From Pomphorhynchus laevis (lineage: Eukaryota; Acanthocephala; Palaeacanthocephala; Echinorhynchida; Pomphorhynchidae): a stretch of DNA of 64,000 nucleotides. The notes beneath the pieces were generated by a model. That model had not been told where the DNA came from, did not search any database, and saw nothing but the letters and a program-made list of their open reading frames with translations. Numbering within the stretch: the stretch's first letter is position 1; every line of letters begins with the position of its first letter. The position numbers were made by a program, and so were the translations under genes. Location of the stretch: assembly GCA_012934845.2 (NCBI GenBank), contig WNNJ02003718.1, forward strand, positions 186,001 through 250,000, in the 5' to 3' direction. Below are positions 43,055-55,750 of the stretch, piece by piece.

Positions 43055-44670
43055 GTTCCTCATAATCTTGCAAAATCAATCCCCATGATTATTCGTCATT
43101 TCTCCAGACCTGAATATCAACTTTGCTCTCTCTCACACCGCCGTATACATCCACTCTTACTCTTCCATGCCTAGCCTCATCATCCCGAACCTCTTTCATC
43201 TTCTACCTATCTCACCTGCCAAAATCTCATATGTCCTTAGTTCCTTACCAAGCAATACCTTACCCATCGATCCTTGCCTACCCTATACTTAAATCCATAT
43301 GCTCATCGATGTCCCCTTTCCTCACCATCTTGCTAACTCGTCTATCCGCAGTCGTATATTCTCTTTAAGCTGGAAATCTGCCATCGTTCGTCCCCTCCTA
43401 ATGAAACAATCGCTCGACCCCTTTCTATCTAGCTATCGCACCATTTCACTTCTCCATACTCTTTCTAAGCTCTTAGAACGTATCATATTAATACAGATCA
43501 ACAGATATCTCCCTACATCCAATCTGTATCCTCTATTTCAATCCGCGTTCTGCTCTAATCATTCCACCAAAATCACCCGCATAAAAGTTTACAACGACCT
43601 ACTCATTTCTCGTGACAAAGCTCTGAATAGTGTTCTCATCTACCACAACCTCTCTCCGCCTTCGTCATCGAGGACCACTTCATCATCCGTTCTAGCCTTC
43701 GTTATGATTACGGCTTTTCTTCCTTTCCATAGCATGATCTGTCTCATATATATCCGACCGTTCCTTGCGCATGTTCTAATTCATCATCATTCTCTCCCAT
43801 CCTTATTTTCTGCGAAGTCCCACAAGGTTCCGTCCAAGGTCCCCTGATTTTCTTTCTTCAGCTTGGCAATCTCTGCTTACCTAACCTTATTCATTTAGAG
43901 TTATGCAATACGCCGATGGCATCCTAATATATGCTCATGCACACGCCCATCGCCCACAAACTGTCTTTCTTCTATCTACAAAAGTCTCTCCCATCTTCAT
44001 TACGTTCTAAACCCCAAAAAGACCAAAATAATGTGGATCCTCCCTCGTCAACCTATCATATATCCTCCCCCTGTATATTTTGACTCATAAACTATTCCCA
44101 TAGTCCATAATTTCACCTAGGCTTTTATTTTGATGATGCCCTTTCCCTTAAATTTTTCATCCGTGCAAAGGTCCGCACGTCTAACTTAATTATCCGTGAC
44201 ATACACCGTATCTGCCCCCCCCCTTATCGACTTCTGTTTTTGTATGTATCTTCTTTCATCGCTTCTCTTCCCTAAAATCGATTACTGCCTAAGCCTTTTC
44301 GCCAATTCTCCATATCCATCATCCTACCCCTACAATGAATCATCAACTCTACCTTTCGAGTGCATCTTCGACCACACATCCACACAACTTGCCCAACTCT
44401 CCTGACCAACCATCAACATCTGCGTAGAACTCTGCATTCTCGTCACTTTTCGTTTCATCGCTGTCGGCTCCCTATCGTTCATCAAACTCCCGTTCTTATA
44501 CGACACTCGCCCCATTTCTCTATCCCTGTGTTTCCGTCATTTTCTCTCACTTCACGTTCCCAATTACTCCAAGAACTACGGTCTCCGATGCTTCCTCGTC
44601 GCCTCCCCCTCGTCTGGAATAAGCTCCATCTCGACGTCCGCTGCGCTCCCTCCTTGCAAATATTTGAATT
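43055..44670 (+). mobile_element. LINE A5, RT region, degraded
   Basis: Begins near the linker (ATTATTCGTCATTTCTCCAG) and covers RT: SWKSAIVRPLLMKQ and LSSYRTISLLHTLSKLLER near 43360-43480; SAFCSNHST near 43550; the motif A segment is disrupted; CAATACGCCGATGGCATCC near 43907 changes YADD to YADG. The C-terminal region continues to about 44665 (LVWNKLHLDVRCAPS) but the 3' hairpin and tail are missing. Dead by motif C loss and frameshifts. Confidence 0.85.
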
Positions 44671-45315
44671 GTTATTTCGATTTTATATCTCAAAAAAATT
44701 TATATTCAGTTTTATATCTCTTGTAATACAGCATTTATAATTTCGAATATAATATTATATTTTATAATATTAATTTTATAATATTCGAATTTTTAAGAGT
44801 GGAGGCAAACTAGATACTGATTTTGTTTAGTTCTCTGATGAAATGTCAAAATCACAGAAATAATAACAGATGTTTAAAATTAGCTGATTTTGATTCATTT
44901 TTTAAATTTTAAATTTTCAACAATTCATATTCAAATTACGAAAGGAAATAATATTTAAGATATTCGATTAATTCAATCATACAAAGTTCAATGTCTCAAT
45001 AGTATGAAGAGGCTTTAATATTTAATTTAGATATTCGGCAAATAAGCAATCAATATAGCTAATAAGAGCTACGATATGAATCGAAGGTTAACATTTTAAC
45101 ATTAAAATTAAGTAAACGAGCAACAAACTAAAGTTATTTAAAAATTTAGCAATTTTGGAGAAGGATCTGTAAAACGCTTATTTATTTTTATATTTCACTA
45201 AATAATAAATAAAGACTTTGTTAAATAAATAATAAAACCGATAAATAAATAAGAAAATCGTCAAGACAAAAAGATAGTCAGATAAGATTCAAAACAGTCA
45301 AAGATCTTCAGATTT
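44671..45315. other. AT-rich gap
   Basis: Nothing coding seen. Low-complexity AATATAATATTATATTTTATAATATTAATT near 44745-44785. Confidence 0.5.
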
Positions 45316-47728
45316 GATAGTCTTTTGTTTATTCTTCTATGGTCTCAGGTCAACAGGGATCTTAGCCCACCAACCGATCCAACACGCTGCCCTCTGACTG
45401 AACCATCCAGGGTCTTTCACCTCCCCCCCCGAAGAATCCAATCGGCGCGGACTATGCTGAATAATCGAGAGACGAGAAGCTTAAGAAACCTTAGCCTTTG
45501 CTCTAGGGGGCGTCCTCTTGAGAAGAAGACTAATCCCGAGATAGCCCAAGTATCCCAAAGGTGCACAAGGGTTTTCCCTTTCAATGACAAATGCTGATCC
45601 CGTTTCATGGTCCACCAAGCTTTACTCAGGATACGTTTGAGTATATCTAGGTCAACTTTCGCCGACCAGTTCACCGTAAGGTTATTAAACCTAGGTATTT
45701 TACTCGACTTGTGAAAATAGGAAGTGGTTCAGAGGCAAATATGGAAGAGAGCGCAGAGAGTGCTAATCTCTTAAGTTTTTGCTTTGTTGCAAGGGTGCAT
45801 GAATAACAACCGCATGCGATTTGGTGAAGTTTAAAATAAAATTGGATACGGGTAACTGGTCTTTTAATCTTAAAAAGAAACGGCTGATTTCAGAGACTAA
45901 GTCTTTACACATGTGTCCAGTGAACGGGGCTGTGGTGTCATCAGCGTACATCACTAGACGTTGTTCGCGTTTAAATATTTTGAATAGGTTAATGGAGGCA
46001 GCAAGATATAAGATAGGAGAAAGTAGGGATACTTGAGATACACCTGTAATATGGTGAAACTGACGCGCATCAGGGTTGTATTTATAGTAAAAACGCTTGG
46101 TATACAGCATGATCTCCACTCTGTTCACAATTCTCGCAGGCAACCCGAGATACCTGAGAGTAGAGATCACAAAAGGAATGAAGATGCGGTCAAATGCAGC
46201 AGAAAAGTCAAGGAAAACAGCCACAACTAGACGATGGCTATTATCCCGACAAAACTGCTCCACCTCACCAACTGCTGAATGGACCGAGCGTCCTTTGTCG
46301 AACCCATGGAAACCTAGGGGGGGGGGCAAATTACGTTTACTTAAATAGTCGCGAATTTTAGGCGCAAGCGCTTTTTCGTAAATCGACACGATGGCATTTT
46401 GAATCGAAATGGGTCGCAGATCGTTAAAACATGAACAGGATATCCGTAACAGATAGATGCCTACTTCTGAAGTTACACCAAGGCGGGATTGGTTGAGGTG
46501 ATTGAGCGGCTCAATAGTTGTGTAGGGCTAGTGATTCCTCCAAAACTTTATCAAAGCCAACATTCCCTATCCAACCCATTGCTCTATCCTTCCAGCAAAC
46601 AAACTTCTTCTTGAAAATCTTACAAAAAGAAGACAGAAGGATAAAGGCGAGCAATACTCGTCCTATCCCTACTCAGCTGGAACCTATATATAGTGATCCA
46701 GTATTCATTCGAGAGAACCTGTCTGGCGGAAAAAGAGAGATTAGGGAGGTTAAGCAATTTCGCTAGGATCTTGAGTTTCGTCGGAGTGGGATTGTATATA
46801 CGACCTTTATAGGTAGTTGATAAAATCGCGGTAGCTTGCGAAAAGAGGTAGGTATTAAATTCGGTCAAACTCTCATTTCTTATTATGGAAAAGAGGTTGG
46901 ATAGCCGCTTGAAAGAAGGCCACTCTGATTGGATCAAAGTGAAACCTCCTTAGAAGCAACATGTCTTCCTCAATTCTCCAACGAATTAGGCCATGAGAGG
47001 TAGACATTTGCTGGCGCGACTGCTCCGTGCAGATAGGTTTTAACAACCACCTCGAGTGAAGCAGTAAAATGTCGAGGATATAATTTGTTGATGTGCAATG
47101 AAAAGTAGGGGACGGAGGATTGTGAATAAGATAACCGTTCCTAGTTTTGCAAAGTGCTGCATTGATCCAACGACCAGTTATGTCGTTGAGATCCACAAGT
47201 ATCATGTCATAGCCGCTGTCAATAATACTATCCAGGAGGGCACGGTTCTTGTGAATTTACCCTGGACGAATGTAGACATTGGCAAGACCGAGGCGTTTAC
47301 TGTTCTTACTGAGTGAAACTACTAAACAAGACATGGCTGGACATGAGTAGTTTAATAGGATGGAGGACCTTAAGGAGCACTTAACTAAGGTCAAGAGTCC
47401 TTGAGATGAAGAGGAGTGAGGTGGGGTTATGTACGGAGTATAGTGGGAACAGATATGCTTTGGGATAAATCGAGTAGTGCCCTGGGGAAGACTGTAGACC
47501 GCGTCTCCTGAAGGACTATAACATTTGCATCTCTACCAGATAGAAGTCTAAGTGCAGAAGCACCTCGCAAATTCCACTGAAGGATATTCAGTGAAAAAGG
47601 CTCACGAGTACTCTGCATTGTTATGGATTAGTTAGATTGCGGGATTGCCTACCTAGACAGAGCTAGGTGCAGGGAGGTTACCCTCTCTCCGCCACTAGTT
47701 CTATCCGGGTTCGGTATTTGCCCCTGAC
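45316..47728 (-). mobile_element. LINE D3 (subfamily D'), pol and 3' region
   Basis: Minus-strand copy with the pol start MQSTREPFSLNILQW (47618) and the short gag/pol spacer up to 47728. It holds the endonuclease (LQETRS near 47520, LVDLNDITGRW near 47200, GDFN changed to VDLN), the linker, and RT from 46389 (VGEVEQFCRDNSHRLVVAVFLDFSAAFDRI, motif A split here only by description; SQVSLLSPILY, motif B damaged; MYADDTTAPF, motif C). About 500 bases between linker and RT are deleted near 46430-46470 relative to D1. The 3' end has A-box CTGACTGAACCA (45394-45405, minus) and B-box GGATCTTAGCC (45357-45367, minus). Same subfamily as 50884-52690. Confidence 0.85.
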
Positions 47729-49356
47729 ACAGCGAAGCCTACATGTAGCAACTGCGGATTAGGACATCTGTCTTGGTCTCGCAAGTGCCAACATTTTACT
47801 AGATACATAAATAAATTTGTTCGTCCATCTGCAGCAACCAAATCCTCGTTCTCCGACGTAGCTAAATCGAATCCTCCGGATAGAATGTCAAATGCGGACA
47901 TTCTGTTTCTTATAGACAATTCTAAGAAAATGATTCTAAACCAAATGGAAAACCTTATCAAGCCGCTGGTAAACGCATTATTTCAATGCCCTACCTTCGC
48001 TCAAGTAGAGACCTGTCCCAAATCCAAAAAAAGAGGTGGATCTGTTTATCCGATCTCACCGCCCAGGGTGGGTAAACTCCTGAATGGCAATATTACAGAC
48101 TCCACCCAGGGAAATAAAGATAATGCCCAGGGGCACCGGCCAATGGCGGGGTTAGTGATGGGAAGGGAAACCTTTCCACTCCTAGCTCTGTCTAGGCCGC
48201 CAGCTCCCGTCTAACTGGTCTGCACAATGGTGAGTAAGCCCGAGCCTTTTTCACTGAATATTCTTCAGTGGAATTCGGGAGGTGCTTCTGCCCTTAGGCT
48301 TCTATCTGGTAGAGACGCAGATGTTATAGTCCTTCAGGAGACACGGTCTATCCGTCTCCCCCAGGACATTACTCGATTTATCCCTAAGCACATTTATTCC
48401 CACTATACTCCGTACATAACCCCCTCACTCATCTTCATCCCAAGGACTCTTGACCTTAGTTAAATGCTCCTTAAGATCCTTCCTCATTTTAAACTACTCC
48501 TGTCCAGCCCTATCTTGCTTAGTAGTTTCACTCGTTAAGAACGGTAAACGCCTCAGTCTAGCCAACGTCTATATTCGTCCGGGGGAGATTCACAAGAACC
48601 GTGACCTCCTGGATTGGATGGATAATTGATGGCGGCTATGACATGGTAATAGGTGACTTCAACGACAGAACTGGTCGTTGGATTAATGCAGCACTCCGCA
48701 GAGCCAGGAATGGTTATCTTATTCATAAACCACCTTCCCCCCACATTAATTGCACAACAACGAATTCTCTCCTCGACTTACTATTGCTCCACGAGAAGTG
48801 GTTGCTTAAACCCTTCTGCACGGAAGGGTTTAAGAGAAAAAATCTTAAACGCACATCTGTCCACCTCTCATGACCTGATTCGCTGGCGGATAGAAGAGGA
48901 TTCCCTGTTTCGTAGAAGATTCGACTTTGATCCTATCAGAGTGGCTTTCTTCCAAGCAGCTATCCAACGATTCCCCCGAATTGGCATTGAGAGTTTAACC
49001 AAATTTAATTCCTATCTCCCTTCGCAAGCCACCGCGTTTTTATCGACTACCTATAAAGGTCGCATTTTCAGCCCACTCCGACAAAACTCAAGGTCCTGGC
49101 CAAACTGCTGCACCTCCCTGACCTCTCCTCTTCGGCCAAACAGACTCTCTCGAAAGAATACTGGCGTACCAGATACTGGTTCCAGCTGAGTAAGGATAAG
49201 TCGAGCATTGCTCGTCTTAACCCTTCTCAGTCTTCCTTCTGGAAGATATTTAAGAAAGAGAAGGTTGTTTGTTGGAAGGATAGAGCGTCCGGGTGGATCG
49301 GAAGTATTGGTCTTGATAGAGTTTTGAAGGAGTTTGAAAAAAACGGCGCTTCTCTC
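47729..49356 (+). mobile_element. LINE D4 plus-strand half: gag C-terminus and endonuclease
   Basis: Starts in the third zinc knuckle (CSNCGLGHLSWSRKC at about 47745-47790), follows the gag tail to its stop at 48212-48214 and gives the pol ATG at 48227 (MVSKPEPFSLNILQW). Endonuclease continues (VIVLQETRS near 48330; VIGDFNDRTGRW near 48640-48680) with frameshifts near 48460, 48600 and 48870, through the linker to about 49356. There the sequence flips to the opposite strand. The 13-base gap between gag stop and pol ATG is clearest here. Confidence 0.85.
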
Positions 49357-50812
49357 GGAGCGACGGTTTTGGAGGTGCCCGGAGGAGGCCCCCAGGCTTT
49401 GAGTATATCTGGAACGGATATATCTCTACTCCTGAAGTCTCCCCAAAGCGGTAGTGGTTGCGGTGATTGAGTGGCTCCATAGTTATGTAAGGAAAGTGAC
49501 TCCTCCAAAACTCATTCAAGACCAATACTTCCGATCCACTCAGACTCTCTATCCTTCCAACAAACAACCTTCTCTTTCTTAAATATCTTCCTGAAGGAAG
49601 ACTGAGAAGGGTTAAGACGAGCAATGCTCGACTTATCCGTACTCAGCTGGTAAACTCAGCTGGAGTTTACCCACCTTGGGCGGTGAGATCGGATGAGCAG
49701 ATCCACCCTTTTTTTGGATTTGGGACAGGTCTCTACTTGATCGAAGGTAGGGGATTGAAATAATGCGTTGACCAGCGGCTTGATAAGGTTTTCCATTTGG
49801 TTTAGAATCATTTTCTTAGAATTGTCTATAAGAAACAGAATGTCCGCATTTGACATTCTATCCGGAGGATTCGATTTAGCTACGTCGGAGAACGAGGATT
49901 TGGTTGCTGCAGATGGACGAACAAATTTATTTATGTATCTAGTAAAATGTTGGCACTTGCGAGACCAAGACATATGTCCTAATCCGCAGTTGCTACAAGT
50001 AGGGTTCGCTGTGCATTTAGAGTTATTTGTCATGTCGGATCAGGAGACACTGCTGCAAACACCACACAATGGAGGCGCCTTGCAAGTGGAGGCCCAATGC
50101 CCCCACCCTAATGACATTTATTGAAATGAGGATACGTGAGAAAATCCTCACTGATCAGCACACACTTAAGATTATAACCAATAAACGGATTAACAGCATT
50201 CTTACACATGACCTCACCAGTGTCTAGTCAGTGTTCGCAAATGCGACCGGCAATGGGACGCCTGATTTGGATTTTAATTGCCTTACTGAAGTAAGTTTAT
50301 ATGTTTTCTTAAGACTGTTGATGTCAGACTCGTCGGGGAATAACGGAAAATTAGTTATTTTAATTGTAGCTTGGATAGGTTTATAGTTAAAAGTTCCGAG
50401 ATGTGCGAGATTCTTAGTGAAAAAATCCATATATTGCTTAGCAATGTCGCCAGATGAAAAAGAGACTCTTAGAAGATTGTCGCCTGTCTTGACAGAGTTA
50501 AATAATATGCGAACAGGTTGTTTATTAATGAATTCACGTAGAAATGTATTAAATAATAAGTGGCGTTCAATCGGTTTAATTCCTGAGATTAGTAGTAGAT
50601 TTTTCAGTTTAGGCACCGGGGGGAGCTCCCCTGAGTTACCAGAATCAGAAATCAAAACTTCACTTACCTTATTATCAGCAGATTTGTCATCTTTAACTTG
50701 AAAATTACCCATATCTGAGTCAAAAATCTTTGAAAATTTGAAAGAATTCGCATTTTGCATGGAGCTTTGAAGCTCCGACGTTGTAATTTTTTCACTACTC
50801 ATTTATGTAAAT
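49357..50812 (-). mobile_element. LINE D4 minus-strand half: linker remnant plus gag
   Basis: From 49357 the sequence is LINE D in the opposite orientation: 49357-49650 is the linker region (same as 2972-3270), then a deletion of about 1050 bases brings in gag at 49660 (same as 4320), which runs to the ORF1 ATG at 50802 and a few bases of 5' leader. The plus half (49190-49356) and the minus half (49480-49650) are therefore inverted copies of the same linker, and 47740-48090 is mirrored by 49660-50010. Confidence 0.85.
50224..50802 (-). pseudogene. LINE D4 gag N-terminal part, 192 codons open
   Basis: Starts MSSEKITTSELQSSMQNANS and keeps the whole N-terminal half in one frame, including PKLKNLLLISGIKPIERH and ITNFPLFPDESDINSLKK. 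It ends at a TAG near 50224 made by loss of one base relative to D1 (there NTDLDTGE continues). Zinc knuckles lie in the next frame, downstream at 50050-49980 (CSNCGLGHMSWSRKC). Function by analogy: RNA-binding ORF1 protein. Confidence 0.8.
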
Positions 50813-50883
50813 TAAAAGGTTTTTTTATACGATTTGTTTCTGATGATGTACATTTATTTTGTTTCCAATAATTTTTTTATTTC

Positions 50884-51714
50884 ATGAGTACGAACAAGCG
50901 TGTCGGAAGAACAAAGAATTGTAAAAAAAAAAGTTTTCCAGTCAATTTTGTAGTAAAAACAATGGAAAAATACGAAATACAGGTAAATGCTGCTCTGAAA
51001 TCGCCTGTTCCAAAGGTTAGTGAGTTTTCAATTGTTGCTAGGGATGGGGAAGTACTTCCCCCAATCCCAAAACTAAAAAATCTGATCATTATAAAGATCA
51101 AAAAGCCTATGGAAAGGCATTTATTGTTTAATTTCTTTCTACGGCCGTTTACAGAGCAACTATCAAATAGAGTCATTTTCAACTCGGTAAAACTTTACGA
51201 AACTGAACTAAAGATTTCGTTTACGACCTCAGACCTCTTAAAGGGGTATGTTAAATACTTCGAATCTTCCCTGTCGGAGTATGGGTCCATATACTCTAAA
51301 CCCATACTTGCCACTCTAAAAGTATCTAACCTCCCTTGTCAATTGGAAGAGAATGATATCGAGTTGCTAAAAGAAACATTTAAAATATCGAACTTCCGTT
51401 CAATAATAGGCAAGAGCGGACATAAAATACAATATGGATTTTGTTCCGCTTCCCTAGAGCGGGATGAATTGCTGGCTAATTCAGCTTGTAATCCCCTCAT
51501 GGGATTTAATCTCAGATTTACAATCATTGACAAAGAAGAGTTCACATATCCGCACTGCAGCCGGTGCCACAAATGGGGGCACTGGGCCTCAAGCTGCAGT
51601 GAGCCATCGACATGTGGGGTCTGTGGCTCCCCCCGGTGTCCAGCTTTGTTGACAGGAGAAAAATGTGTATCCACTTTATTATGCTCTAACTGTGGGGGGA
51701 GCAATCCTGCATAG
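50884..51714 (+). pseudogene. LINE D5 gag (subfamily D'), 276 codons, nonsense in third knuckle
   Basis: The best preserved gag. Starts MSTNKRVGRTKNCKKK (50884); middle PIPKLKNLIIIKIKKPMERH (60-79) aligns with LINE D; zinc knuckle 1 is CSRCHKWGHWASSC (225-238, CX2CX4HX4C); CGVC and PRC follow (244-252); knuckle 3 starts CSNCGGSNPA (267-276) and meets TAG where the family has Trp, after which GRKCSHFK continues in the same frame. So a single Trp-to-stop change ends the protein inside the third knuckle. About half of the residues differ from D1, so D' is a separate subfamily. Expected role: RNA binding and transport of the element particle. Confidence 0.85.
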
Positions 51715-52690
51715 GGCAGAAAATGCAGCCATTTTAAATTATATCAAAGTGGATTTAACAAGTCTGCTGCCTAACCGAAATTTGGGTTAAAACCAGGGGC
51801 AAATACCGAACCCGGATAGAGCTAGTGGCGGGGAGAGGGTAAACTCCCTGCACCTTGCTCTGTCTATGTAGGCAATCCCGCAATCTAACTAATCCATAAC
51901 AATGCAGAGTACTCGTGAGCCTTTTTCACTGAATATCCTTCAGTGGAATTTGCGAGGTGCTTCTGCACTTAGACTTCTATCTGGTAGAGATATTGTATCA
52001 TCTTGCTGCCTCCATTAACCTATTCAAAATATTTAAACGCGAACAACGTCTTGTGGTGTATGCTGATGACACGACAGCCCTGTTCTTTGGACACAGATGC
52101 AAAGACGTAGTCTCTGACATCAGCCGTTTCTTTTCAAGATTAAAACACCAGCTACCTTAATCCAATCTTATTTTAAACTCTGCAAAATCGCAGGTGGTAG
52201 TCTGTCATGGCTCCCCTGCAACAAAGAAAAAACTTAAGAGACTAACACTCTCTGCGCTCTCCTCCATATTTGCCTCTGAACCACTCCCCACCTTTATAAG
52301 TCGAGTAAAATACCTGGGGTTCACCGTTACGGTGAACTGGTCGGCGAAAGCCGACTGGATAGATTCAAATGTATCCTGAAGAAAGCTAGGTGGGCCCTGA
52401 AACGGGATCAACATCTTTTATTGAAAGGGAAAACACAGGTGCGCCTCTGGGGCACTTGGGCTATCTCGGGATTAGTCTTCTTTTCGAGAGGACGTCCCCC
52501 AGAGTAAAGGCTAAGGTTTCTTAAGCTCTTCATCTCTCGTTTACCCAGCATAGCCCGTCTCGATTGGATTCTTCGAAGGGGGTGATGTCCCAGGGTGGTT
52601 CAGTCGAAAGGCGGCGTGTTGGTTCCGTTGGTGGGCTCAGATCCCCATGGATTGAGGCCACAGAAGAGAAAGTAGAAGACATGAATAGTT
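50884..52690 (+). mobile_element. LINE D5, internally deleted copy
   Basis: Gag (50884-51714), the gag/pol spacer, the pol start (MQSTREPFSLNILQW at 51903) and 25-30 codons of endonuclease, then a jump at about 51991 directly into RT (LAASINLFKIFKREQRL). That jump removes roughly 1.9 kb of endonuclease, linker and early RT. RT motif C is VYADDTTALF near 52055. Then the C-terminus and the 3' region with A-box TGGTTCAGTCGA (52596-52607) and B-box GGCTCAGATCC (52634-52644), ending near 52690. Confidence 0.85.
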
Positions 52691-53639
52691 GAAGACCGAA
52701 GTTGTGCTGCCGTTTTTTCTGACTATGATATGACTCGTCTGCTTTTTTTTCTTGCATGCTACTTATAGGTTATTGATGTATTTAATAAAATCGTTGTTGT
52801 TTCTGATAATGTACATACAGCAGCTAGCGAAATATAATAGGTTTTTGTTGATTCTGCTCCATATTCAAAAAAAATATTAATAATTGGTAACTGTTAGTGC
52901 TTTATCAAGCTTACTGTTGACGATAGTTCACATATTATTGCTTTACACATGATAATCAACAATATTGTTTCTTTTCACACATTACAGGGTGTTCATTTTG
53001 CAACTAATGACGTTTATAAAAATCATCTGTTAGTATATATTAATCTTTATACATTCTAATAAAATATAATCTTATAATAATAATTCTAATTATTATTTTT
53101 TAATCTTAGAGCAGGATATATAAAACACTAATTTATTTTAATATTTCACTTATCGATGAAATATTAAAATAAATAAATATTATTACTTAAAATTTAAGTA
53201 TTACTTAATATCTGTCAAGGCCCATAAATCTATACTATCATGTGTATATACACGCTCGTATTATTTGCAAGCCTAAAATGCAATTTTTACGACTTTCACA
53301 AATGCAAACTTAAGCTTATGAACCGGTTCAAGTTTTGGTGTACCTCCGTTTGGATTTAACCATATCACATTTAAGTGTACAAATGCCTTACAAATTTTAG
53401 GGTTAATCTTAATCATTTATCTTAAGCATTAATAAGGAGTCAAAACATTAATGTTAATCGTTTTCATGGCACAATTCCCCCAGCTGTTTACTGATCATCT
53501 AGCAAAGATCTTCGCAGTTCCATACAACTCTACGGTAGACTTTAATCATTTAGTCTGGCAGGAGGTTTTTGTTCCTACCGGGACTGCGAAATAAAGATTA
53601 AAGTAAATGATATTTACAGTGCATTGTTGCGTTGAGGCA
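52691..53639. other. AT-rich gap
   Basis: No gene. 53100-53215 has AAATATTAAAATAAA-type low complexity. 53470-53600 is a little richer in G+C but shows no frame that I can support; it may be the decayed upstream part of the next LINE. Confidence 0.5.
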
Positions 53640-55750
53640 ATTTGGCTCTTCGGACCTGATGACATTGCACCTTTTCTGGTTCGTGATTTAGCTTGTTCTC
53701 TCTGTCAGCATCTAACTTATGTTTTTTAATACAGCCTCAAACAATCCTGAATTCCCGACATTTAGAAGCGTGTCATTGCATTCCCGATAACCAAGAAGCA
53801 TCAACCTGTTAGTTCGTCAGACTTTCGCCCTATTAGGCTTACTTGCGTGTTTTCCAGAATTCTAAAAAATCTAGTCTCGAAGCAGATTCGACTTCATCTA
53901 AAGAAAAACAGTATTCTCTCGAACTCACAACACGGATTTATGCAGGGCCGTTCTTCTTTTACTAATTTAATAACAGCTCGTAAAAGATCGAAGGACGCCT
54001 TGAGTTTTGGCTATGCTATCGACGCTGTATTTTTGGACTTTTCTAAGTCCTTTGATAATGTCCCTCATGACAGTATCGTCTCATTGCTTGCTCACTATGG
54101 TTTTCCTTTTCAGAACATTCAGTGGATTAAGAATTTCTTATCTTTGTGGTCATTCCAAGTAAGATTTGGTGGTGTTATTTTAAAGAGCTCTAGGGCGCTA
54201 TTCGGTGTACCTCAAGGATTTATCAAAGGACCACTTGTTCTATCGTATTTCTTAATAACCTTATCCTGCGTTTAAAGAACCCTGTTTTAGCATTTGCTGC
54301 TGATTTAAAAATTTTGACTGCTGTTCGTAATCCTACCGATTATCAGTTACTACATGACGACCTGGACTGCCTTATTGAATAGTGTAAAGCCATTGTACTC
54401 TTTTAAACGTTGATAAATGTGTTTGGATGAGAATGCGGGAGACTAGCTCGTCTTTCCAATATCGCATTGGTAGTGTGTTATTAAATGAAGTTGAACATCA
54501 TCTTTCCTTTATCTACAAACGTCTCTCCCATCTTCGTCTCGTTCTAAACCCAGACAAGTCTAAAATAATGTGGATCCCCCAGTCAACCTAGCGTATCTCT
54601 TCCCCTTGTATCTTTTGCTCATCAATCATCCCTGTAGTGCACAATCTCACCTTCTTAGGATTCAATTTCGATGATCACCTTTCCATTAAACCCTTCGTCC
54701 ATGACAAGGTCCGCTCGTCCACAGTATTCGCCCCCTTTTCGACTTCCGTTTCTGTAGGTTATTTCATAGCTTCCTTTCCCTAAAATCGATTACTGCCTCA
54801 GCCTTTTCGACAATTCTCCAAAATTCATCATCCTATCACTACAACACATCATCAACTCCACTGTTCGAGTGCCTCTACGTATCTGTCGCTTCGACACACA
54901 TCCACACATCTTGCCCAACTCGCCTAGCCCACCATCCACATCCGCATATAATTCCGCCTTTTCATAACTTTTTGTCTCATCATTGTCGGCTCTCCATCGT
55001 TCATCAACCTCCCTTTCTTAGACGACACTCGTCCCACCTCTCTATCACTGCGTTCCTGTAATTCCCTCTTACTCTACGTTCCCAATTACTCTAACAACTA
55101 CGGTCTCCGATCATTTATCGTCGCCGCCCCATCTCTTTTAAAACACGATTGAACAGTGAACGCGCAAGGATAAAAGCAACTACTGTATTGTACAACATCA
55201 AAAATGAATGTATCAGAATGTCACCTCCAATGCTTAGTATCTTATTTTCTTCACTTGTCCGCCGTCATCTGGGCAAACTAGTGAAAAAAATTGTGTCGAT
55301 CAAGAAATCATAGTCGAGCAACTCTCATTGCTCGACTATGAGTTTGTACCGAAGAGAGGTTCAAAGATATACTTTAGGGCTGGAACGTCCTACCGCATGC
55401 GGCTGCGTGCGATAGGGATCGACTCGTGACAGATATGTCTTACTAGAACTATCCTGCCTTTGGGCAATTGTAAACTAACTTGATGACTTCCACACTAAAA
55501 TCCTTAGATTGAGAAGTAGGGCATTACGCGGTCACTCGAAAGCTCTGTATAAGAGGCACCATTTTCAATTGCCCGTCAACTTACGACTGTCACATAACGC
55601 GCTCAACTTGTAGAATGTGTTGTCTGAGGAAGTCGTCGCTGCTTCTTCGATAAAGCACTTCAAGCGATTGTGCCTAGCATGAATGGAAAATCGAATCTCG
55701 CACTTTCACGGATATCTTGAATCCTGCTAGTTTAAATAATCTTGATGCGG
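53640..55750 (+). mobile_element. LINE B, RT region, with nested LINE A fragment
   Basis: A different LINE: GPDDIAPFLVRDLACSL near 53650-53700, SSDFRPIRLTCVFSRILKNLV near 53820-53880, SNSQHGFMQGRSSFTNLI near 53920-53970, VFLDFSKSFDNVPHDS (motif A) near 54030-54070 and FGVPQGFIKGPLVL (motif B) near 54200. The frame then breaks. The C-terminal part appears after the nested insertion, with ALRGHSKALYKRHHFQLP near 55530-55580 and NVLSEEVV..SSIKHFKRL near 55615-55670. These are hallmarks of CR1-type LINEs. The 143-codon open stretch 53847-54275 is the best preserved piece. No motif C survives. Confidence 0.8.
54497..55135 (+). mobile_element. LINE A6 fragment nested in LINE B
   Basis: Covers the RT region after YADD (SIYKRLSHLRLVLNPDKSKIM near 54515-54570) to RSFIVAAP near 55120, ending abruptly without the 3' hairpin. 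LINE B sequence continues on either side, so LINE A6 inserted or was copied into LINE B later. Confidence 0.75.
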
